Shown here in pieces: positions 21,355 through 33,514 of a stretch of 64,000 nucleotides of DNA. Position numbers and translations under genes: made by a program. The stretch is taken from contig MU130157.1 of NCBI GenBank assembly GCA_015039465.1, positions 445,186 through 509,185 on the forward strand, read 5' to 3'. Source of the DNA: Phlegmacium glaucopus (lineage: Eukaryota; Basidiomycota; Agaricomycetes; Agaricales; Cortinariaceae). Position 1 is the stretch's first letter; each line of letters opens with the position of its first letter. The notes beneath the pieces were generated by a model. The model was not told the DNA's origin. It worked only from the letters and a program-made list of their open reading frames with translations, and made no database searches.

Positions 21355-22150
21355 TCCTCGAAACAAATTCGCTCCACAGCTCATCTACGGATTATTTCAT
21401 CCTTTATTTATATAGTTCAACAAGTAATTCTATATCAACAGTTGTATATTTATTATATTTCTCAACACCCTATGAATATAATTTCATGAATTCGCATGTC
21501 TTATTACGCTCGTACATTTTTTATGGTCCGGAAGTCATCAGCGCGCTCAGCTTCTCTGCCAAACGTCAACTCAACGATGACTTCGCCTGAGGCAATCATT
21601 TGGACCGTGGACAATCTCTAAATGGATTCCGATAGAAATACGGTTCGTCTTTGACTTTTTTCTTCTTCACACGATTGTTTAATTTTGTTACAACGTTCGG
21701 TTGTATAATCTGTACCTAGAGGTCCTCACAGGTGCACGGCGCACGCTGCAGGCGCCTTCGCGTGCCTTCTCAATCTTGGAGCTGGAAATTTGACCGCGGA
21801 TGCCCTATATAAATCCGAACTTGATAAAAAAGGGGAAATTTTATGCATAATTGAACTAACAAGAATATACCAGACAAGACACTCCATCGAATGTCATTTG
21901 GGGGTGCCTATGTACTGTGCGTATTAATAGCGATGAGCCAGAGCGTGGGAAATCTTCAAGCAACACTTACGTCAAACTTACGTTACCGGTTACTGGGACC
22001 AACAAGGAAGGCGCTTGCTTGAATGGCCGGCGAGGAAGATGGATGGATACTTATAGACAATTTGGTTCAAGTCTTCCCAGTGGCACTTGACTTCCTTCTA
22101 GTCTTAAGAGTCATACATTAATTAGTGTTCAAGTTGTCCCAATACATTGC
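21355..22150. other. No gene recognised
   Basis: The 3' region of the zinc-finger gene and the 5' region of the family relic that follows. No coding signal seen. Confidence 0.45.
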
Positions 22151-22696
22151 TTGGCGCCTTCACACATGTCACCAGACGCAATATGGGGTGAAACTCAGAC
22201 GCGAAATATTTGTCTGCTCTTAAGGTTGGGACCCATGACGAACAATATCAACCTTTTACTTGTGTCAATCGAATACACAGACGACTGCACAGACTTACCT
22301 GTGGCACAGCCACTGGCACTCCTCCCACTTGCAACGCCCGTTTGGATTATCACGCAGCATTCGCATCTTCGTAACCGTCGACAAGGAGAAGGGAGGACCG
22401 TCTCTTTTCATTGTCAAGAACATATGGTTTTGGGATATGCGTGGACGCGATCCTCCACCTGAAGATTTTATTGCAAATCCCGGTGACGTATGCTTGGACA
22501 CCTCAGCAGTTCCCATTGGCGTATATCAAAGATAGACATAGGGTGGACCTCATGCTTGTCCGAATCTTCCGGTGTAAACCTGTCGCCAAGGAGGGATTTT
22601 TGTAAAACTTCCGCATCCTCGGTTCAAGGACTACTTTGTATGGACCACAAGAGAGAGCTTTGGCGCGGCGATCTTGTTGTCGTATATCAGTCTTGA
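22151..22696 (+). pseudogene. Degenerate paralogue of the 23068-24297 gene
   Basis: At 22420-22530 the frame encodes IWFWDMRGRDPPPEDF followed by NPGDVCLDTSAVPIGVYQR. This matches the neighbouring intact gene (IWFWEIRGRGRPPNDV, then HPGDIYIDMAASPIVNVFQ). Directly after YQR there is a stop. The homology continues in another frame (GWTSCLSESSGVNLSPR), so the copy carries a frameshift. No splice site repairs it convincingly. Confidence 0.65.
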
Positions 22697-23067
22697 GGTG
22701 TTGTGTTCCAGAGACGGAAGTAAGATGGGCTGACAAACCTGGCTTCACAGCGGGTAAGTTTTCTTTTGCAGCCTAACAAACCTGTTCACACACTAAAGCG
22801 ATTCAGTGCAACATCTCAGGAGGATCGGCAGACGTGAGTGATCTCATTTGAAACTGAACCGATCTGATCCCTAGCCTCTAGGAAGATCCTTGACCATTCA
22901 TAAGTACTCATGTACACTCAAACCATCTGTCTTTTCGCCCTCATCATCTATTGCAGTACAACTCCAGCGTTCAGCTAAGACCATTCTCAAAAATATACAA
23001 GTTTCCATCATTTACCAAACTCGTTGCGAACTCTTCGAATTTCCACCTCTATCCAACCACAGCGACT

Positions 23068-24297
23068 ATGCCCTACCTTGAATACGATAAATGGCTGCTA
23101 GGCCCGGCTCCTGTTTCCAAGATCCAAAAAATAACAGTCAAACTTCGAAGCTTCGACATAAAAATCCTGGGAGAAAGGGTATTGAACCGAGAGTACCCAT
23201 CTAATCTTCATCACCCCAAATACCCCCAAACTATCTGGTTTTGGGAGATTCGCGGGCGTGGTCGACCTCCGAATGATGTTCAAGCTCATCCTGGCGACAT
23301 CTACATTGACATGGCAGCAAGTCCCATCGTGAATGTCTTCCAGAAAGACGTTCATGGTTGGACTTGGTGGTGGGACCCATCAAGCACGGAAATGTCGAAA
23401 ACATTTAACGTTCTTCTTCATCCACATATACACGATCGCGCTCTGGCAACATTGAAGGGCAGAGGATTTGCAGGCTTTCGTCAAATCTTCCTCTCATATC
23501 TTTCCACCTCTACCATAAGACAACGAGGTTCAACTGCAGAGAGAGATCTATCTTGTCAAAGCGACCTTGCAGCAGGATTTCCCACTAATACTATCGTGGA
23601 GGTGAAACATGGTACAGTTGCCGTAGCAGGGCCTGTAGGATCAAAAATTCAAGTTAGCAGTCGTAGGTTAGTCTTCAATGCATACTTGTCACTCTTTTCA
23701 TTCGATCTCAGTGGAGCACAGGGTCACTGAGGATTACGGGTCGATCGTTGTTTCAACTTCTCTCAAGTCAAAGACTGCCTCCGGCAGTACCTTACCAGCA
23801 AATCACTCTCAAGCAAGATCTTTTCAGGACAATTTAGAAGGAGTAAGTGCATTGGAAAAAATTCTCTGTGAAGAAAGGATAAGCTCTCAATCAACGATCG
23901 ATGAGTGTGAGCGACTTTATTTTCGCATTCAGTCCTGTTCTAATGACCAGATAATCATTCATTACCAGTAAAAACAAAACTTGCACGAGAGAGGTATATC
24001 CAGGAGGTACTTTCACAGAAGTTGAACAAGGCTAGGAATGAATGTTGGTCTATTCATCCATATAAATGATATGTACAGTTCACTAACAGCATCTGTTTGT
24101 GACAGTAAGAACCTCAGAAGCTCTCCATGACAACCTCAACGCAAAGTACGAGTTGGGTAAGCATTTTTTTTAATAGTATAATAGCAATCAACTCATCTTC
24201 CATAGCTCTTCACAGACTTGGAGATGCACGAGGACAATTAATTGGCGTCAAGCGAAAGCTTTCCGAGCTTTATAGCGAACTTAGGGCAGAAATTTAA
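23068..24297 (+). CDS. Unknown Agaricomycete family protein with C-terminal coiled coil
   Basis: Five exons (23068-23666, 23722-23906, 23969-24043, 24106-24156, 24206-24297) join in frame to 333 residues. The N-terminal half contains the motif IWFWEIRGRGRPPNDV, then HPGDIYIDMAASP and GWTWWWDPSS. I associate this motif with a basidiomycete-specific family of unknown function. From about residue 210 the sequence becomes strongly helical and charged (ALEKILCEERISSQSTIDEL, KTKLARERYIQEVLSQKL, RTSEALHDNLNAKYELALHR), consistent with a coiled coil and oligomerisation. A broken relative lies just upstream. No targeting signal is visible. Confidence 0.75.
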
Positions 24298-24445
24298 TAT
24301 GTAATATACCTTACGTAATACAATGAAACCTTTCCTCCACCTTATTGTAGCGGCGTAGCCTATTGTAATGTGGCCATATAAACGCCATTGCTCTCAGGAT
24401 GCTTGGTTACTATCTTTCCAAACTTACTCGCAGTCCACCGGCTGG

Positions 24446-24452
24446 ATATAAA
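24446..24452 (+). promoter_or_regulatory. TATA box of the AA14 gene
   Basis: GGATATAAACCC lies about 50 bases before the ATG at 24502. Confidence 0.5.
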
Positions 24453-24501
24453 CCCTTTCTTTTAGATTCCCTTTCTTTTAGATTGTATTATTTAACTGAA
24501 G

Positions 24502-25961
24502 ATGTTATTCACCACTATTTCTATTGCCCTCGTCGCGGTTCTACCCCAAGTGTCTGGACACGCAGGTGCGCATTACAATTCAACCAGCCCGACTCTAGAA
24601 CTCTGATTTTTTTTTGTCAATTCTATAGCTTTTTTCCATCCCAGTATGTACGGCTTCAATGTCACCCAACAAACCTTTCCCTATGACAATCGACCCGTGG
24701 CTCCTATCAAGAACATGGTCTTCCAGAAATGGTGGTTCCACAATCATCTCGACCACCCTCCTAATACAGGAGACATCTTTGAGCTCCCAGCTGGAAAACC
24801 AGCTACTGCCGAAATCGCTTGTAACAAGGGTGCCACGTCCTTTTTTGCTTCTTCCGAGGGTGGCGATATCAGAGATCCCAATAATGAGAACAACGTCTGC
24901 CCAAAATCGCCCACTCAAGAGTACCATACTAACGGGTTCAACGACCTGGAAGGATGTTCGCTGGCCATTGCGTATAAAAACGACGCCAAGGCCGTTCAAC
25001 CTGAAGATTTTACTGTCTTCAGTGTCAATCACACTTGTGTATGGACGAGGTTCACGGAATTTCAAGTGCCTGCTCGTTTGCCTCCTTGCCCTGAGGGTGG
25101 TTGTATTTGTGCTTTCTTCTGGATTCACGCTGTATGTTTTCTTTTCCATTTTCTATCGTTAGTCAAATTCTTACCTCGAGTTATTGTAGGCTGACAGTGG
25201 TGGCGAAGAGAGTGTGTACTCTTTCGTTCCCGTCGGCGTTATGGTGGCTTATTTTATTTTGTTTCTTTACTTTAACAGACTATATGAATGGCTTCAAATG
25301 CAACGTGACAGGTTCAACTTCGACGGCCCCAGTCGCTCAATCCAAACTCGCCCGTCGATGTGGTGCAGACCCAGCCAACCAGAAACCTCACTCTGCGCCA
25401 GGTAACTGTACTTACGGCGCCAAGACACCTTTCTATTGGTTCAACCTTGAACGCAACAACGTCAGTCCAAAAATTCTACATTTTTCCTTTAGTTGATCGA
25501 TCAAACCTTGGTTCATGTAGATGTTCGAAGGCACATACTCTCCGCCCGTATACAACGATCTCTATAACTTTCCCGATGGAGCACAAAATGACATCTTTGT
25601 CGATTCTTATGTTTCTATACCTACTCCGGCACCGAACGCTCCTGTACCCGTCCTGGCTGACGTATCTGGCAAGAGCTCATCCTCATCCTCATCCTCGCCC
25701 TCCTCCACCTCTCCCACCAATTCATCAACCACCTCTCCCACCAAATCATCAACCACATCTACTTCAAATTCAAACTCAAGTTCCACTTCGGGCAAAAAAT
25801 GTAAACAAAGAAAAACTACCTCGTCGTCCTCAACATACCTTACTACTCGAGATTCAGCGAGATCTCATCGGCTTTGGGGCAAGAGTTCGATTATGGAGAT
25901 GAGCAGGCGAAGTAGAAGATTGAGCGCCAACAAACGGGAGAGATTATGGAATATGTGGTAA
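24502..25961 (+). CDS. AA14-family copper lytic polysaccharide monooxygenase (secreted)
   Basis: Five exons (24502-24565, 24629-25131, 25190-25211, 25279-25460, 25521-25961) give 403 residues. The signal peptide ends at VSG-HA, which exposes His20 as the mature N-terminal His of the copper histidine brace. The second His is in EYHTNGFND, about mature residue 102. Diagnostic AA14 stretches are [56 protein letters not shown] and [14 protein letters not shown]. Characterised AA14 enzymes oxidatively cleave xylan that coats cellulose. A Ser/Thr-rich linker of about 60 residues and a basic Arg/Lys-rich tail follow the catalytic domain. Several N-glycosylation sites are present. Substrate is inferred from the family only. 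Confidence 0.95.
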
Positions 25962-26406
25962 ACTAATAAATAAATAAAAATTTATGGAGATACTTGATTT
26001 CCGAACACACGCATTCCTTCATTTTTCTCCAACTTCGTTTGGGCCGAGCCCCCTGACACTTTCGTTATGATTTATTTATTTATTTGTGACGCATCATTGA
26101 GGCATGCTTGTAGACTATTGTCTTGATCCCATATCCCTGTATCAACCGTGTTACAAAAGAAGCATAACTTCCAAGTGAGAAATGTATGTGGATTATCTAT
26201 TAACAGAATAGGGGGGTAAGGGTAAAAATACAACAAAGAAAATAGACAAAAACCTCAGCAGGTTAAAAAGGAAGAAAAGTTGTCATATTGAGACAGATGC
26301 CAATGACGCTGTAGAAGACTGACAGAAAGACACACAGGACAGACAGCTTACAACAACAATGGAAAAAAAAGGGAAACTTATACAGTTGAATCAATTCATC
26401 ATCAAA
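25962..26406. other. Convergent 3' region
   Basis: Both flanking genes end here. Purine-rich around 26205-26300, and a direct TTTATTTATTTATT run near 26070. No gene seen. Confidence 0.5.
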
Positions 26407-28558
26407 TCATGTCGTGGCGGCCGGCGTCGTCGTCGTGTTCTTGTTCATAAGCATTTCTTTCAACCCCTTCCTCAACTTTTTCACTCGGCCCATGAGGCTA
26501 TCCCTCGATCCCACACCCCGAGTGTCAATGTAGCCGGTCTTCGCATTCGTGTAATCAACGTTACTGACGCTTTCGGATGGTATCACCGTTTCTCTGAATC
26601 GGAACCCATCTTCTGTTCTTCCCAAGGTAGGAACACCAGAAGGAGAAGAAGTGGCCAATGCCATCCGTAGCTCCGTTTCGCCGCTCATCGAACACCCAAA
26701 CCCACTCGAATTGTTGCCGTTTATTCCTCTTGCTCTTGAGATCGATTGGGCATTATGGGTGTGACTGTTATATGATAGACGATGGAGGCTGGATGACAAT
26801 GATAGACGTGCGGAGTTGGTCGGCCCAGAGTGGACTTCAAAATCGCCATTGTCGTCATTGTCATCGTCATCATTGTCATCGACGATAGAGAAAGCAGAGA
26901 AAGGGGTTGGCGAGGCTAACATCGCAGACATGGATAAGTGACGTGAAGAATTTGATGTCGGCTCTGGCGTGGCCACAGCAGGTGTTAAATCGAAACCAAG
27001 ATGGAACGAAGAGGGTGGAAGTGAAGGTTGAGATTGAGGTCTTGCTCGGGATGGAGGTGTCGATATGCCGTTCTTGCGTATTGCGTTATAATACGGCCGA
27101 CTAGGATGCCCGAGACGTACCGGACTCAACTGAGGGCTTGAGCTCCCGGTCGTGCCCGCACTCTTCATTTTAGGAGGTGCCGAACTTGGCAGCGACCGTT
27201 GATGCGTGGGTGTCATCGGTGGAGTCACAGGATCGGCGGTGCCAGTACTGGCGGTGGATTGAGGATGAGAGTGGGCTCTAGTATGAGGGTGTGGCGATAC
27301 GTAATCCGTCAGTATTTGGGAAGATTTTTTACTAAGGTGAGACGAAGTGGAGGGTGGAGAATGATGAAGAGTCAGTGAGATGGCGATGGGCTCTGAGGCC
27401 TCTGAATCAGGGTTGGGGGGCATTATATGAAGATGGTTTTTACGACGTAGAGGACGAAAATGTTGATGTTTCGGTGAATGTGCGGATTTAATGGGAGGAG
27501 GCGTTGTTTCATCATGGCCTAGGGAGAGGCTTTTTGCATGTTCATGAGCATCATCAGGATGGAAGGCCGGCATCTTGTCGGCGCAGCCGACGTTAAAAGC
27601 TCTTCGAGAAAGTTTCAGGGCTATATTGGGCTTCATGGCTGTGGTAGGATCAGAATGAGAGCGATCGAGGCCGAGAGGGGCAGATGATATTCTCTCAGAT
27701 ATCAGAGGGGGAGTCCAGTTGACATCTGTATGTGTCAAAGATTCCGTTTCTGTCCTCGCGCTATTGCTTTCCTCGGGATTGTATTCTACCCGTTCAACCG
27801 TGGGGGTGCGTGCCTGAGTAAATGAATGAGATGATGTTAACAACTGATAAGGGGAAAGATGGGTAAGATTTGATAGTATGACAGCTTTTAAAGTATTTGG
27901 CCCATACCGAACACGTCGCCCTAGCAACCTCACCAGAGCCATCGGGGGTGGCTGAAAGAGGGTCTTGTCGTGTGAGGTCATCTACCATATTTGTGTCGAT
28001 GTCATAAATATGATCTTGATGTGGATTATTGCAACAGTCAGTAGCATCGACCGAGGTCGGATGAACTGCCATATGGGATGAGATAGATGATACAATTGGC
28101 GATGGATCGATAACAGATGATTTTACATTCGTTCCCCTTTGTTTTAATGACGCCGTTGACCGATTGGAGTGGATCTTCCTGTGGTCGTCAGCAAGCAGGG
28201 AAAGTTTCGCAGATGAAGGAGATAAAGCGATCCGTATAAACACCCTAGGGGGAGCACTGGTGCATCTGGCGCGTGACATGGAGCCTTTAAACTCGTGCTT
28301 TGGCTTCGTGCACGCCGATGTACACCATAAACACATGGGGTTAATGAGTGAGTTGGTAAGGCCGCATTGACGACATAGAGGCCTTTCTTTCGCGAGCAGT
28401 TGAAGCTCTGGTAATGAGCTATATTTTGAAAGATGCTGAGAGTAAATGGACGCGATCTGTCAGTTCAAGATTTCAAAATATCGCGTGAGTATGCCACGCA
28501 CATATGTATTTTGATTCCAAGTTCTACGGAGACATCGCGTTGAATCATTCTGCGCCAT
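26407..28558 (-). CDS. Unknown large disordered protein with N-terminal Cys-pair motif
   Basis: Three exons (28502-28558, 27908-28456, 26407-27813) join in phase 0 to 670 residues starting MAQNDSTRCLRRTW. Residues about 40-65 contain LCRQCGLTNSLINPMCLWC, two CxxC pairs 13 residues apart that could bind zinc. The rest is low-complexity, rich in Ser, Pro, His and Thr, with an acidic run (DDNDDDDNDDNGD) and a basic C-terminus (MGRVKKLRKGLKEMLMNKN) that could be amphipathic. No known domain. The exon 1 start is supported by a clean donor and an unbroken frame. The gene is divergent from the one at 29018. Confidence 0.72.
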
Positions 28559-29017
28559 GATTTTTGGATGTTACTAGTCTCGACGAGCGCGTCTAGTTTG
28601 TTATTTTGGAGTCATTGTCGGAGGAAAGTCTGGGGTGCGGTAGGCATGCGGCAGGCTATATAAATTGAAAAGCTGATTTGGTAATTTTCAGGAAGACGGA
28701 ATGGACACATTTCATTTTCTTACCTAATAATTCATCCTACACGATCCTACCCATGGCACCAGTGGCTCCAACGATGTATATATGGTACTAGCCACTAAAC
28801 CCTAAATGGCCTACCGTGCGATACTTCTCGGGGCCGTCTGGCAGTCTGGCTGTAAGGCTGGAATCGAACTTTATTTGAAAACTGGCGCTAATCAAGTCTT
28901 AGTGGCTTCCAGTGGCTTCAAAGACTTGCCTAGGTCAGCCTCTGGTTGGATTCAGTGTTTCAAAAACCATCTACTACTCGGCGATGTAAATTTCAACTCT
29001 GCTCGTTCTCGCCTATT
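28559..29017. other. Intergenic region between divergent genes
   Basis: Bidirectional promoter region of the genes starting at 28558 (minus) and 29018 (plus). It contains a TATATAAATT-like run near 28660. No gene seen. Confidence 0.5.
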
Positions 29018-30711
29018 ATGGCTGACTTCACAGGACTGTCTCTCGCCAACATCCTCGGGTACATTTGGACCCTGGTCTTAGCTTTCTTTGTTAGAAAACC
29101 AACATCTACGCGGTCTGATCTTCCCTTGGATATAAGTAAAGGAAGCTCTAGATTCGAAGTCCAACAAACGCCAAGAAGTTCTGAATGTTAGAATTTCTGT
29201 TTCGGTCACTTTGATCATGGCATGCTGACGGCATGACTCATGCAGATAAAGAGCATTCCGAAAAGGAACGATTCTTGCGTCATCCAAGCCTCCGCTCTAA
29301 ACGTAAAGGTCGTCAAAAAGATACCAACACAGAAACACGCAGCAATCGGTATAGATCACTTTCTATTTTTCCATCAGGTTCCTCGATTCCATGTCTTAAT
29401 TCGTTTGTCCATCGATCTCGAACTGGATCGACCAGCATTCCAGTCGTGATTGTCACACCATCGACACCAACAAGAGGCGTGCTTCCTGTCGCAGATGTTC
29501 TATTACCATCTTTGTCTTCTCCCCTCGAACTTGCAGATGCCACAAAGGACTCGGAGCCCACTCATCATCTCCCAATAAATGATAATCAATCTGTTGCTGA
29601 AGATACAGGCGAGGTGTCCTTGTCGCTTGAGAAACAAGTCCTTATACCACCAGACATTGAAAACGGTATCCCCGTTGTTGAATTTGATAGTTGGACAATA
29701 TTTGCTGGGCAAGCTTTTCTCGGAGGGTCGGAAGCAGCTGAACCGTCCTTTTTTCTCCCCGAATCTCTACAGAAAATCACATTCGAACCGATCCGTTGTG
29801 CCTCCCACGCACTTTCAGCAGTTTCTGATATATTTTCTGACATTCCTGTCTGGAGCAGTGTGGAAGCCCTGGGCGTTGAAGTACCCTCGTACTTTACTAG
29901 CACTCCACCTAAGCGACGTCGATCGGCTGGAACGAAGTTACCAGACGTCGAAAACAACTACGTTGAAGCCATAGCTCCTCTTGAGTTACCCAGGCATCAT
30001 GCCCTTAACCAACACGTAGAACATATCCCGTATCCCGACGTCTTCGATTTGGATATGTACTATGATGCCACTATCTCTTTAAGCAAGAAGCTCGGAACCC
30101 CTGGTTGCGCTCTCCGAAACACACATTCCCTCGAGGACGATTTAAAAGGTCCTCTTCCATGTGAGCGACTGCCTCCAGACGGCTGCAGGGAGAGATCCAG
30201 GATCGCTATTTCTTCTGTTGTTTCCAGTTCATCCCCTGTCACGTACCACGAACCTGGTAATAATGTTCAACAGTCTCCTTCGACTCCTCGATCCATTTTG
30301 GAAAACATCAGCTCATCCCTGTCTTCGAGTCTACCGCAATCACAACAGCATAATCTCTCCAACCCTCGTTACATCCTACCTCTAGATGAGTCAACGAACA
30401 CGTCCTTCAGGACTTCGCCTGCGAGTGCCACGACTTCAGCAAGTTCTACCCTGTATTCCATCGAAAAGTCTACAACCACACGTGTAAAGTCACAACGTGA
30501 ATCCATTCGCTCTGTACGCGCTTTAACAGACAATCGAAGATCATCCTCGAGACACTGTCCCCAACAGTCTCGATCCTCTTCAGATTCAGAGACAGAGTCT
30601 GGTACTGGCTCAATGCATGCGCTCAACGCGCGGTTGAGAGAAGTTTGCGATAGTTTCTCAGCACCTACGTTTAAGGAGGAGATAGAAATATGGGAACCTA
30701 TTTCTTTTTGA
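29018..30711 (+). CDS. Unknown protein with N-terminal membrane anchor and long Ser-rich region
   Basis: Two exons (29018-29186, 29246-30711) join in frame to 544 residues starting MADFTGLSLANILGYIW. Residues about 8-26 (SLANILGYIWTLVLAFFVRK) form one transmembrane segment followed by basic residues, so the bulk is probably cytosolic. Basic clusters (LRSKRKGRQK; PPKRRRS near residue 285) and Ser-rich runs (SSSLSSSLPQ, RSSSDSETESG) dominate the rest. The C-terminal 25 residues look helical. No domain recognised. An ATG further upstream (28946) is possible but less likely. Confidence 0.7.
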
Positions 30712-30913
30712 ATATTTCTCGTCTTGGGTTTATTTTGGCACTCGTCCAGCTTGCGGTCAATTCGTTCTCAGCTCCCTGGCGTTAAAAAAAAACCTGGTAG
30801 GGGAAAGTCTCTTTCTTATTCATGCCTTTTGCATCGCTTCATGTACATTCAACTATTTATATCCTCTTCTGAATTCCATTCCGGGTTTGGGGTCATAAAT
30901 GACAAGGTTTTCA

Positions 30914-33514
30914 CTATGCCAGACTATATCTTTCTCCGAAAATTCCTTCTTCCATGGCTTTGATTTCTAACCGAAGAGCAACCATGTTTAGCTTCAACAG
31001 GATATCAATCGATTCGAGGACTCACGAAGTGCCATGTGCTTGGAATAGAAACGACTCATGGCAAAATTACCTGTTCCGATACAGTCATTTGTTAAACTCG
31101 ATCATGCCAATGGACGGGAAACCGTCGACTCACCCAGGATATACCATAATCCTTGGTATCCTAAATCCCTGAAACAACCTTTGAGCTCGCCTTCCTCATC
31201 TAATCCCCATATCGGTTTCATCTTCTCGGCAACTTCGTCTCCGCAGGCTTGACGAATAGTATGTCGTGTGTCGCTGAATCTTTAAAAAGGAACCCAGGAT
31301 TCAGTTTTTCTCGTTTTTGATGCTCAAGACCAAGACGAACCCGGTACAGAATACCACTACATCCGCCTCTAACTCGCTACCGTCCTCAAACTTTAACCCG
31401 TTTGCGGTAAATCCTTGGATTTGGCTATCGTTTTTCAATTTCACCTTTCCGTCGATGATGTATTGACTTCCACCGACATCTAGTTCAAGTTCAGTTAGTA
31501 ACTTCATTTCCACTGTTTTTGCTCGCTCATACCCATATAATAGCCTCCAGCTTTGACCCACACCGAGGGAAGAAGACCGGCGCCCCCGTAACCCATGTTA
31601 GTCCTGAACCCGCGTTGATGTAGACCATCCAGGACCTCTCTGGATGAAAATGATCAGTTCAAGGATTACATTCAAAAAGGGTTGCTTATTCACTTGTCAG
31701 CTTCGGCAATCAGTTTGGTCGCCCTGTAACTTAGACCAGCCATCATGAGGTTCGGGAATGAAGCATTGATCTTATCCGCTACATCTGTTGGTGGTCCGTT
31801 CTCCCCATACAAGCCTGAGGCAAGTTAGCACGCCGCACTACAGGAAATGAATCTCTTCACCTCCTAGGAGTATTGGAGTGCCATTCTTGGTCGACATCAC
31901 GTACGTTGAGCTCCTTTGAAACATTGTTACATCTGTGATAATTTTTATGTCGTTAGAGATATCAACAACGATGATCACGAAAGGCCTTTACCAACGCCAT
32001 GATCAGCGTAGTCGACGCAGATGTCATGAGCTAAAAAATATTTCAAATTCTTTAACAACGCATCGGTCGCGAGTAAAATGGGCGTACGCGCCTGAAGTAC
32101 AGGATCCTATAACGACCACCTTTTTCCCAATATGGTGGGTGGCCTTGTCGTGTTGTGCAGAATGAAGTACTTGGCCTTTAAACGTATCCTATTCCGAAAA
32201 ATTTGTCAACCAAGCGAAAGGAGCGAATGAAGGAGCCATACCCTTCCAGGGAATGTCGGTATGAATCCTTGACCATCCTTGAAACCCATAGCCAAAACGA
32301 AATGCTTCACTTTGAAAAGGCGTTCTTTTCCGTTTTGTTGTTTGACTGTAACCGACCATAATTTCGTAATTGGGTCTTGGGTCGAGTTGATCACTGTCGA
32401 TGAAGTCCAAACGTTCAGTTCCATTGCTTCCGCGTAGTGCTCCAGCCAGTTGGCGATCTGAAATAGTGTTGGCATTGAGATCCAGAGATTTGATTAATTT
32501 TGAAAGCTTACTTTTTTAGCTGGACAATAAACTGGCCAGGATGTGGGGAATCTGGGGGAGCGCTGTTTTTAGATCGAAAAAGAAGACTGAAAAACAGACC
32601 ATCTTACGGAAGGTATGGCATATGATCAAACCCTGCGATAGAAAAATGTTCAATTTATCAAACATTAAGCATGTTTCTAGGTCTTACTCACACACTGGAT
32701 CATGAAGACAAAGTGCTTCATATCGGTTCCTCCAGTTATCTCCAATCCTTCCGTTTCTCTCGATCACAAGGGCAGGGATATCAAGAGCTTTTAAGCGCGC
32801 AGCTATTCCCAACCCACTATGACCTCCTCCGACAATCAAAGCCACAGGGTCCTTATCCTCGAAACGAGCTTCCTTCTCACGTTCTGCCTCCCATTTCCCA
32901 TGATTGGGTTGAGCATTTCTTAATGCGCCTACCTTTTCTGGGAACCCTTTCAGATCGTCTAAATGGGAGAAGATGGACTGGGCTTTCCAGACTACATCTT
33001 TCGCCGGGGATGAGACGGGTACAAGTCTCACGATGCCTGAACCAAGGCCGAATTGCGTCTCGAAGGTGAACGAGAGTTGGATCCAGGCAAGGTCAGGATA
33101 GGGTTTCATGATGAGAGGACTCCCGTTGGATTGGATCTTCGATATCTTGGATTGGCCTAATCGATCGACTAGAAATTGTTTTATCTTGGGAATTCCTTCG
33201 AATGTTCGAAAGTCCCAGGTGAGTGCGAGCACATCTCTCCAATAAACAGCAATTCCGGTATCTGGATGATTCAAGTCGCCCTGACCATTATTGTTGTTAG
33301 GTTTGGGTTTGAATAGGTTCGAAGAACACTGAGAGTCGAGGATGAGGCTGAGGATCCCATTGACGTCTCCTTGTTCAACAAATTTTGCGAACGAAGCTAG
33401 CCATTCTGCAGCAATTTTCTCTGTATCGAGATCGACAGGGATTACAGGGTTCCCAAGTTTGGATAATGTAGGCAATGGTGCTTCAGCATGATGTATGTTT
33501 TGAGCCACTGACAT
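30914..33514 (-). CDS. Flavin-containing monooxygenase-like protein with N-terminal NTF2-like part
   Basis: Thirteen exons join in frame to 640 residues: 32692-33514, 32609-32633, 32512-32551, 32242-32457, 32092-32188, 31992-32030, 31861-31932, 31694-31814, 31533-31639, 31341-31479, 31134-31279, 31026-31070 and 30914-30966. Residues about 40-165 resemble an NTF2/SnoaL-like domain. The FAD-binding Rossmann motif VALIVGGGHSGLGIAARL follows near residue 210. A second dinucleotide site is VVVIGSCTSAHDI. An FMO-type motif VVVFCTGFSDTR follows, and the C-terminus has MKPIWGLDEEGELKG. It is probably an FAD/NADPH-dependent monooxygenase of the YUCCA/FMO superfamily. The substrate is unknown. The intron at 32031-32091 appears to start with GC instead of GT. 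Confidence 0.9.

Noticed and set aside
31533..31639. Possible 1-base deletion in exon 9 of the flavin monooxygenase.
   Set aside because: Re-reading the bases around 31555-31565 gave SVWVKAGGYY in frame; the apparent deletion was a transcription slip of mine.
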